A DNA stretch of 10,861 nucleotides. Source: OMOG01 sp041485845 (GTDB lineage: Bacteria; Acidobacteriota; Terriglobia; Bryobacterales; Bryobacteraceae). Under the pieces are notes generated by a model. It was not told where the DNA came from, made no database searches, and saw nothing but the letters and a program-made list of their open reading frames with translations. The stretch's first letter is position 1, and each line of letters starts with the position of its first letter. Positions 1 to 5,156 of this stretch are shown in pieces. A program made the translations under genes and the position numbers. The stretch is from contig JBGPKH010000278.1 of NCBI GenBank assembly GCA_041485845.1, positions 1 through 10,861 of the forward strand, in the 5' to 3' direction.

Positions 1-126
1 CTCGCTCCGCGTTCTCGAACCCGACTGCGAGTCGCGACCGCCAATTCACGCGAATCCGCTTGCTCTCCTCTCCCTGTTTCTTCTCCGCGCAAATCTCCGC
101 GTCTCCGTTTCTCTCCGGTGAGATCT
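1..126 (-). repeat. Dispersed intergenic repeat, copy A (inverted relative to 5017-5125)
   Basis: Read on the minus strand, this stretch matches 5017-5125 of the plus strand as a series of collinear blocks. CTCACCGGAGAG lies at 122-111, GCGCGGAG at 90-83, GGATTCGCGTG at 57-47, TTGGCGG at 44-38 and GAACGCGGAG at 14-5. The gaps between blocks are 20, 25, 2 and 23 nt here and 20, 15, 2 and 24 nt in the other copy, so only one indel of about 10 nt is needed. There is no ORF of protein-like character in it. The copy may continue beyond the left window edge. It looks like a genome-dispersed non-coding repeat; mobility is not shown. Confidence 0.75.
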
Positions 127-149
127 GGTTACTGTCCAGGTGATTCTTC

Positions 150-173
150 CGTGACGCCTAAGCGCTCGTCACG
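150..173 (-). terminator. Hairpin downstream of the PPC-repeat gene, possible terminator
   Basis: CGTGACG at 150-156 is the exact reverse complement of CGTCACG at 167-173, giving a 7-bp stem with a 10-nt loop that contains AGCGCT. It lies 46 nt beyond the stop codon of the minus-strand gene that ends at 219, where a terminator is expected. No T-run follows on the minus strand, so an intrinsic terminator is doubtful; it could instead be a mRNA 3'-end stabilising stem or a protein site. Confidence 0.35.
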
Positions 174-218
174 AAATCAGCGAGCGGCATTCGGATGCGG
201 CGGAGACTGCCGATTGTA

Positions 219-2321
219 CTATTGTCCCAGCGAGAGAGAATAGGCCCCGATATGGGTATAGTCGCTCGAGGGCTTCGCCACCACAAAGTACGTTCCGGCG
301 CCGAGCGAAGGGCTTACCCGCGCATCGCTGTTGCCGCCGCTATCGTCGTCCTGATCCACCACGTTCCCTCTCGCGTCGAGGAGCACCAGGTACGCATCGA
401 AATCGCCGGAAGCGAGGCGCAGATCGATGGTGGTGTCGCTGGTCAGGTCGACCTGGTACAGATCGGCAAACGTGCCATCGGTGTACTGGCAGGAGGCCAC
501 GCTCAGCGCGTTGGTGACGCTGCCACCCAGCGCCAGCTTACCCTTGGCAGTGCAGAACGGCGGCCGTGGGGCGAGTACCGATCGCAAATCGACCTGGTAG
601 TAGCCTCCTGCGGTATTCCCGGCCGCGCGAGCCGCCACCTGGTAGTCGCCCGCCGGGAGGAATTGGACGATCATCGAGTCGAAGCCGCCATAGGTGTTGT
701 CGTCGCTGCGCAGGATGTTGCCGGCGGCGTCGGCAATCGTGAGGAAGCCATCGACCTCGCTCGAGGTCATGAAGGCGGCCACCACGCCGTCGGAGGGCAA
801 GGTGAACTGGTATAGGTCTACCGGTTGGCCATTGGGTCCGCGGCAACTACCCGGTCCGAGCTTCTGGATGTAGCCGCCATTGATGCTGAGCGGTTGCGCG
901 AATGTGCAAGGCGCGATGTCGTGCGCGGTGAACCTGGACGTCACCTGGTAGGTTCCCGCACCGGACGCAGCGGCCGCAACGATGGTGTATGCGCCGGCCG
1001 GCAGATCGGCGGTCAGGTGGGACAGCCCCAGTCCTTGCGCATCCCGCTCCACAAGCACGAGGTTGTCTTTGCCGTCGCGGATGGCAAGGAGACCGCCGAA
1101 GCTGGTTGCCGCGAGACTGACATCGAGCGTCCCGGATGCCGGCAGTGTGAAGCTGTAGAGATCGGCCAATCCCAGGCGGCTGCGGCAACTGGAAACGGAA
1201 AGAGCACCCGCCAGGGCGTCCCCCGGATTGGCGGCGACCGGTGCGCAGGGTTGGGGTGGGCCTGGAGTGAGCTGATAGGTGAAGGTGTAGGCGCCTCCGG
1301 AGGGGGCCGGACTGAAGACCTGAGCGGTGTAATTGCCCGGGCGCAGTTGGAGACGGATTTCCGATTGGCCCGCTCCCGGGCCGCCGCCGGTATCCACGGC
1401 GAGCGCGTTGCCGGCATCGTCCAGCAGGTTCAGTGTTGCGCCAAAGTCCTTGCTGGAGGCGGTGAGGTCCGCGAGTCCGGCGGCCGGGACCGTGAAGGTG
1501 TAGAAATTGTACCAGGTCAGGTCGCCGCTCGGCGCGGTTGCGGAGCAGCTTTCGCCGTTGATCGAGGCGCTGTCGCTGGCGGATTCGGTAAACGATTTCC
1601 GCGGGCGGCAGGTTTCGTCCTCGGCCGGTTGGAAGCCGGTGGATAGTTGGTAGGAACCGCTCTGGTCGGACGTAGCGACGACGATCTCATACCGATTATT
1701 GCCGTCCACGGGCGTCGAGAGCTGCGCGGCGTCGGAGGCGATCGCGTATCCCTCGGAATCGCGCAGGATCAGGACGGTGGTGAAATCCGGACTGGCGACC
1801 GAAACCGTGAGCGTGCCCGATCCAAATGTCGAGAGAACGTATCCCTCGTAGGTCGTCCCGTCGGGCATGGCGCAGCCCGAGGCTCCGAGTGTGCCCGCGA
1901 TCGTCTGGTTCAGGCCGATCTTGGGGAAAGCGGTACACATCATGCCAGGTTCGGCGGTGAACGCCGTGTGGACCGACCAGGCAGAGGGTGGGGAGAGCGC
2001 TCCACCCGGGCTGCGGCTGTTCACCAGGAGACTGTAGCTGCCGGCTTCGACCGGCCGGCGGATGCTCACGCCCGAATCGACTTTGGCCCCCGAGCTGTCG
2101 CGCAGGATCAGATCGGCATTCAAGGCCGAAAGGTCTATGCGGATCCGGCCGCGAGTGGGGAGGTCCAGGCGGTAGGCCGCGTAGGGGGTGCCGTCGGAGA
2201 GAAGACAACTCGCATCATCGAAGGAACCGGACACGGCGCCAGCGGGCGGGATGCTGGTGGGCACACACGTCTGGGCATAAACCGAAGCCAGACCCAAGAC
2301 CAGGGCAACCACGAGGCGCAT
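219..2321 (-). CDS. Secreted protein of six tandem PPC-like domains
   Basis: Encodes 700 aa, exported and probably acting outside the cytoplasmic membrane; no catalytic domain is visible. Residues 1-16 form a short signal peptide ending VYA before Q17. The remainder is six repeats of about 100-115 aa at 19-121, 129-230, 238-351, 359-464, 472-580 and 590-700. Each opens with a cysteine pair spaced C-x19-C or C-x20-C (19/39, 129/150, 238/259, 359/379, 472/493, 590/611). Each then carries the PPC (bacterial pre-peptidase C-terminal) pattern: a D-x-Y-x-F-like strand, a [YFL]-L-x-[IL]-x-D-x-x-G turn and a final P-x-G-x-Y strand. Repeat 6 has the acidic DQDDDSGGNSD loop typical of the family. PPC domains usually accompany secreted proteases; here they stand alone, so an adhesin, scaffold or substrate-binding role is an inference. 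The start was placed at the ATG before the signal peptide; the in-frame ATG 36 codons upstream would put a non-signal leader in front. GAAGAG directly abuts the ATG, so the Shine-Dalgarno is poor. It is divergent from the ECF sigma gene. Confidence 0.85.
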   Translation of the reverse strand: MRLVVALVLGLASVYAQTCVPTSIPPAGAVSGSFDDASCLLSDGTPYAAYRLDLPTRGRIRIDLSALNADLILRDSSGAKVDSGVSIRRPVEAGSYSLLVNSRSPGGALSPPSAWSVHTAFTAEPGMMCTAFPKIGLNQTIAGTLGASGCAMPDGTTYEGYVLSTFGSGTLTVSVASPDFTTVLILRDSEGYAIASDAAQLSTPVDGNNRYEIVVATSDQSGSYQLSTGFQPAEDETCRPRKSFTESASDSASINGESCSATAPSGDLTWYNFYTFTVPAAGLADLTASSKDFGATLNLLDDAGNALAVDTGGGPGAGQSEIRLQLRPGNYTAQVFSPAPSGGAYTFTYQLTPGPPQPCAPVAANPGDALAGALSVSSCRSRLGLADLYSFTLPASGTLDVSLAATSFGGLLAIRDGKDNLVLVERDAQGLGLSHLTADLPAGAYTIVAAAASGAGTYQVTSRFTAHDIAPCTFAQPLSINGGYIQKLGPGSCRGPNGQPVDLYQFTLPSDGVVAAFMTSSEVDGFLTIADAAGNILRSDDNTYGGFDSMIVQFLPAGDYQVAARAAGNTAGGYYQVDLRSVLAPRPPFCTAKGKLALGGSVTNALSVASCQYTDGTFADLYQVDLTSDTTIDLRLASGDFDAYLVLLDARGNVVDQDDDSGGNSDARVSPSLGAGTYFVVAKPSSDYTHIGAYSLSLGQ

Positions 2322-2373
2322 CTCTTCTAGCGTAAACACTATTGGATACGAAATGTTACGAGCGTGGCGGGCC

Positions 2374-2401
2374 GAACATTCTGTGTTCTGCGGCACAGAA
2401 T
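2374..2401. promoter_or_regulatory. Two overlapping dyads in the divergent promoter region
   Basis: The 122-bp gap between the PPC-repeat gene (minus) and the sigma gene (plus) contains two overlapping inverted repeats. GAACA-N5-TGTTC spans 2374-2388. ATTCTGTG at 2378-2385 is the exact reverse complement of CACAGAAT at 2394-2401, with an 8-nt spacer. A symmetric site midway between divergent genes suits an operator for a dimeric regulator, but a transcript hairpin is also possible. The binding factor is unknown. Confidence 0.4.
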
Positions 2402-2430
2402 TCACCGTCCTAACGAACGTGAGCCTCATC

Positions 2431-2436
2431 TACAAT
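2431..2436 (+). promoter_or_regulatory. Possible -10 element of the ECF sigma gene
   Basis: TACAAT matches the sigma-70 -10 consensus at five of six positions and ends 7 nt before the ATG at 2444. Initiation about 7 nt downstream would give a nearly leaderless mRNA, which agrees with the absence of a Shine-Dalgarno there. No convincing -35 hexamer sits 15-18 bp upstream, so this may be chance. Confidence 0.22.
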
Positions 2437-2443
2437 TGGTTCA

Positions 2444-3052
2444 ATGGAAGCCTCGGACGAAGAGCTGGTGGAACAGTATCGCGCGGCGACGGATTCACGA
2501 CGCGGCGCCGCGCTGCTCGACCAGTTGTTCCAGCGCAACCATGCCCGGGTCGCGGCCTGGTGCCTGCGGATGACGGGCGATGTGGATTTGGCCGCAGACC
2601 TGGCCCAGGAAGTCTTCCTCAAGGCGTTTCAGCGCATCGATTCGTTCCGCGGGGACTCGAGGTTCACGACGTGGCTCTATGCGATTGCGCGCAACCATTG
2701 CATGGACGAGCTGCGGTCGCGGGCCATGCGGGCCGAGGAACGGATGGACGCCGGAATGGACGAATTGCCGGACGTACGCTCCGAGGATATTTCGATGGCC
2801 ATGGAGCGGCGCGAAGCCACCGAGGTGATGCGGCTGCTGATGCGGGAATCGCTCGACGAGATCGAGACGCGGGTGATGACGCTGCACTACGTTCACGAGC
2901 TGCCGCTGGACTCGGTGACGCGGGTACTCGGCCTGAGCAACCAGAGCGGGGCGAAGGCCTACGTGGTCAGCGCACGAAGGAAACTGGTCCGGGCCTTCGC
3001 GCGGTGGAACAGCCGGAAGGCAACGGTGAAGGGAGCGGAAGATGCTGAATGA
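2444..3052 (+). CDS. ECF-family RNA polymerase sigma factor (RpoE-like)
   Basis: Encodes 202 aa, the normal length for an ECF (group 4) sigma factor, which directs RNA polymerase to a small regulon and acts in the cytoplasm. Region 2 occupies about residues 24-95: DLAQEVFLKAF (53-63) is the helix that binds the core enzyme, and FRGDSRFTTWLYAIARNHC (68-86) is the -10-recognising part. A variable acidic linker (97-122) follows, with no sigma 1.1 or region 3. Region 4 spans about 125-187, including the helix-turn-helix VTRVLGLSNQSGAKAYVVSA and the basic tail ARRKLVRAFARW. The ATG lacks an obvious Shine-Dalgarno. The stop codon overlaps the start of the anti-sigma gene by 11 bp, a common arrangement for translationally coupled ECF/anti-sigma pairs. 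It probably controls its own operon and envelope genes nearby; that target set is inferred. Confidence 0.93.
   Translation: MEASDEELVEQYRAATDSRRGAALLDQLFQRNHARVAAWCLRMTGDVDLAADLAQEVFLKAFQRIDSFRGDSRFTTWLYAIARNHCMDELRSRAMRAEERMDAGMDELPDVRSEDISMAMERREATEVMRLLMRESLDEIETRVMTLHYVHELPLDSVTRVLGLSNQSGAKAYVVSARRKLVRAFARWNSRKATVKGAEDAE
3028..3035 (+). promoter_or_regulatory. Ribosome binding site of the anti-sigma gene, inside the sigma gene
   Basis: GAAGGGAG lies 6 nt before the ATG at 3042 and is embedded in the last codons of the sigma gene. It fixes the start of the overlapping reading frame and supports translational coupling of the two genes. Confidence 0.6.
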
Positions 3053-3803
3053 CCGCCAATCCGAGCGCGATCTGTTTCGCGACGCGCTGGGTCCGGGTCC
3101 GGACTGTCCGCCGGTGCAAGCGTTGGAGCGCCTGCTCAACGCCGGGACGCAGGCGGCGCCGCCCGCGGCACTGGCGCAGCACGTGGAAGCCTGTGCGCAT
3201 TGCCGCACGGAGCTCGACCTGTTGCGGTCGTTTCAATCCGCCGAGGTGCGGCCGGACGAGGAGCGGGCCGTCCGCGAGGTGACTGAGCGGCTGCGCTCGC
3301 GCTCGAAAGAGATCTTCGGAGGACCGGTGGCGCCAACGAGGCAACCGTGGTGGAAAACGTGGTTGAGCCCGCGCTCTTACAGAACCGCAACATTGGCATT
3401 CGCGGCGGCCGTCGGGATTCTCGCGGTCGGCATGCAACTGCGCCACAGTGGGCCGCCGGCTCTGGGTCCCGTCACCGGCTCGGGCGAGGAAGTGTTGCGC
3501 TCGAACGCGATCGCGATCGTGGCTCCGGCCGGCGATCTGCAAAAGGCGCCGGAGCGGATTCAGTGGCGGGCGGCCGCGGGGGCGGTGAAGTACGTGGTGC
3601 GGCTGCTGGAGGTCGATCGGACCGAAATGTGGCAGGCGGAGACCGTTGGAAACAGCATCGCACTGCCATCCGGCGTGCAGGCGCGGATTGTGCCGGCGAA
3701 GACCATTCTGTGCCAGGTCCGCGCCTTTGATGCGTCGGGGCGTATGGTGGCGGAGTCGGAGCTGGTCCGTTTTCGGCTTTTACAAAATGTTTACGGCCGC
3801 TGA
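3042..3803 (+). CDS. Zinc-binding transmembrane anti-sigma factor
   Basis: Encodes 253 aa and is inferred to bind and hold the ECF sigma factor at the membrane until a signal arrives. The N-terminal cytoplasmic part carries the ZAS pattern C22-x24-H47-x3-C51-x2-C54, the zinc motif of RsrA/ChrR-type anti-sigma factors. A single membrane segment runs from about 115 to 133, preceded by a positively charged stretch (R100, K105, R111, R114), so the N-terminus should be inside. The periplasmic C-terminal part (about 165-248; IQWRAAAGAVKYVVRLLEVD then CQVRAFDASGRMV) resembles a fibronectin type III-like beta domain and may be the sensor. The ZAS motif often senses redox or thiols, but many such domains only bind sigma, so the signal is open. 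The gene overlaps the sigma gene by 11 bp. Confidence 0.88.
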   Translation: MLNDRQSERDLFRDALGPGPDCPPVQALERLLNAGTQAAPPAALAQHVEACAHCRTELDLLRSFQSAEVRPDEERAVREVTERLRSRSKEIFGGPVAPTRQPWWKTWLSPRSYRTATLAFAAAVGILAVGMQLRHSGPPALGPVTGSGEEVLRSNAIAIVAPAGDLQKAPERIQWRAAAGAVKYVVRLLEVDRTEMWQAETVGNSIALPSGVQARIVPAKTILCQVRAFDASGRMVAESELVRFRLLQNVYGR

Positions 3804-3805
3804 AC

Positions 3806-3833
3806 GACTTTTCGCGCGACACGTGTAAAAGTC
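3806..3833 (+). promoter_or_regulatory. Inverted repeat with nested palindrome between anti-sigma and IPT genes
   Basis: GACTTTT at 3806-3812 pairs with AAAAGTC at 3827-3833 across a 14-nt loop. The right end of the loop is the perfect 8-bp palindrome ACACGTGT (3819-3826), and TCTTAAGA at 3832-3839 is another 8-bp palindrome just after. It fills most of the 41-bp gap between the anti-sigma stop and the next ATG. It could be an operator or an attenuating stem; no T-run follows, so a simple terminator is unlikely. Confidence 0.35.
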
Positions 3834-3844
3834 TTAAGAACGAC

Positions 3845-4978
3845 ATGCACATCAGTCTGAGGTTGGCCATCGCGGTCTTCAGTGCCGGAGCGTTACTCGC
3901 CGACGGAGGCGGGGGCGGGGGAGCCAGGCAGGTTTCGCTGCACATCCCCAACGAGATGGCGCCTCCCGGCGGTCTCGTGCAAATGAAATTCATGGTCACC
4001 GAGCCGACTCCGATCTCCAGCGGAAAACCGATCCTGTCCTTCGATGCCGGAATATTCGACGAAGTGCTGGGAATCGAGTTGTTCAATCCCACCGGGGACG
4101 TGAACGGCGTGGCCATACTCAACGGCTCGCAGATAAGCATTCGTTACATCACTTCGAGCGGCCCGCAAGGAACCGATTATCCGATCATGACGGTGGCGCT
4201 GCACATTCGGCCCGACGCCGCGGTGGGGAGCCGGACGCAGTTCTCGCTGGATCCCTCGTCCATGTGGTCGCTCGGCCTGCTCGGCACGGCGTCGTTTAGG
4301 CCGACGCCTCCGGCGATTGTCACGGTGGGCGGTTCGATCTCGATCACCAACGTGGTTCCGGGTGGCGGATTCCTTCCGGCAGGCTCGCTGGTGAGCATCC
4401 AGGGTGTCGGCTTCGAGGCGAAGACCCAGGTGCAGTTGAACAATATCAAGGCGAGCTCCATCCGGGTGATTGGCCCGCAGGAAATTCAGTTCACGCTGGC
4501 GGAGGCAACCAACATGACGGGGAAGAAGATTCAGGTGGTCAACCCCGGCGGATCGCAGGACACCTACTTCTCCTACCTTCGCGGAATTCCACTGGCGCTG
4601 AGCACTCGCGCGCTGCTGGCGGGCGCGGTCCCGATCTTCTCGTCGATGACGTATTCGCAGGCGGTTTTTGCTCCGATGGCGCCGGGTACCAGCTCGCGGT
4701 TCACCGGGCTGGCGCTACAAAATCCAGGCCTGGGGGCGGCGGATGTGACGGTGGCGCTCTATGCGTCCACCAACGATCTGCTGGGAAGCTCGAGAATCAG
4801 CCTGCCGGGCGGCTACCGCCTGATGCAGGAAACGTCGGAACTGGCGGGCGGCGCAGCGCCCGTGTTTGGCGGCTACGTCGTGGTTTCGGCATCGCAGCCG
4901 ATTCAGGTATTCGGGTTTGCGGGTGACGATGCGGCGGAATCGGTGACGCCGTTTACTCCGGTTGCCGCCCGGCCTTAA
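3845..4978 (+). CDS. Secreted surface protein with cohesin-like and IPT/TIG-like domains
   Basis: Encodes 377 aa with a signal peptide at 1-19 (LRLAIAVFSAGALLA) and a short poly-glycine stretch at 21-26 after the likely cleavage site. Residues about 28-140 look like a cohesin/BACON-type beta sandwich (VSLHIPNEMAPPGGLVQMKF, later IMTVALHIRPDAAVGSRTQF), a fold used in surface adhesion. Residues about 165-245 match an IPT/TIG immunoglobulin-like domain (ITNVVPGGGFLPAGSLVSIQG, then IQVVNPGGSQD). The C-terminal 100 residues (GLALQNPGLGAADVTVALY, then SLPGGYRLMQETSEL, then PIQVFGFAGDD) follow a pattern I associate with secreted Solibacter-type proteins; that is recollection, not a search. No enzyme motif is visible. 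It lies 41 bp after the anti-sigma gene on the same strand, so co-transcription and sigma control are plausible. The ATG has only a weak upstream AAGAAC. Confidence 0.75.
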   Translation: MHISLRLAIAVFSAGALLADGGGGGGARQVSLHIPNEMAPPGGLVQMKFMVTEPTPISSGKPILSFDAGIFDEVLGIELFNPTGDVNGVAILNGSQISIRYITSSGPQGTDYPIMTVALHIRPDAAVGSRTQFSLDPSSMWSLGLLGTASFRPTPPAIVTVGGSISITNVVPGGGFLPAGSLVSIQGVGFEAKTQVQLNNIKASSIRVIGPQEIQFTLAEATNMTGKKIQVVNPGGSQDTYFSYLRGIPLALSTRALLAGAVPIFSSMTYSQAVFAPMAPGTSSRFTGLALQNPGLGAADVTVALYASTNDLLGSSRISLPGGYRLMQETSELAGGAAPVFGGYVVVSASQPIQVFGFAGDDAAESVTPFTPVAARP

Positions 4979-5016
4979 GACGTCACGCAAAAAATAACTC
5001 GGCTCGAAAACGGGAC

Positions 5017-5125
5017 CTCACCGGAGAGCCGCGGAGCCGCAGAGACAAGCGCGGAGGAAGACCTGAGAAGAGGATTCGCGTGGCTTGGCGGGCTCAACTT
5101 CGCGGTCGGGATCGGGAACGCGGAG
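5017..5125 (+). repeat. Dispersed intergenic repeat, copy B
   Basis: This is the plus-strand partner of the copy at 1-126. The shared blocks are CTCACCGGAGAG (5017-5028), GCGCGGAG (5049-5056), GGATTCGCGTG (5072-5082), TTGGCGG (5085-5091) and GAACGCGGAG (5116-5125), in the same order and near-identical spacing. It fills most of the 178-bp gap between two convergent genes, which are both complete, so it did not disrupt either. The rest of that gap (4979-5016 and 5126-5156) shows no feature I can name. Confidence 0.75.
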
Positions 5126-5156
5126 GTAGCGGAGAAGCGCAATCCTGGATGCGGCG

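Noticed and set aside
825..1646. Plus-strand ORF of 273 codons opposite the PPC-repeat gene
   Set aside because: It is antisense to the periodic six-domain protein; the periodic cysteine pairs and signal peptide show that the minus strand is the coding one.
2374..2401. LexA/SOS box in the divergent promoter region
   Set aside because: GAAC and GTTC are separated by 7 nt and the CTG/CAG halves by 12 nt, neither matching the known LexA spacings, and no SOS gene is nearby.
2322..2429. 36-codon N-terminal extension of the PPC-repeat protein
   Set aside because: It would bury a good signal peptide behind a non-hydrophobic leader and run across the divergent promoter region.
2353..3048. Plus-strand ORF of 231 codons overlapping the sigma factor in another frame
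   Set aside because: The sigma-factor frame carries the intact region 2 and region 4 motifs; this frame has none.
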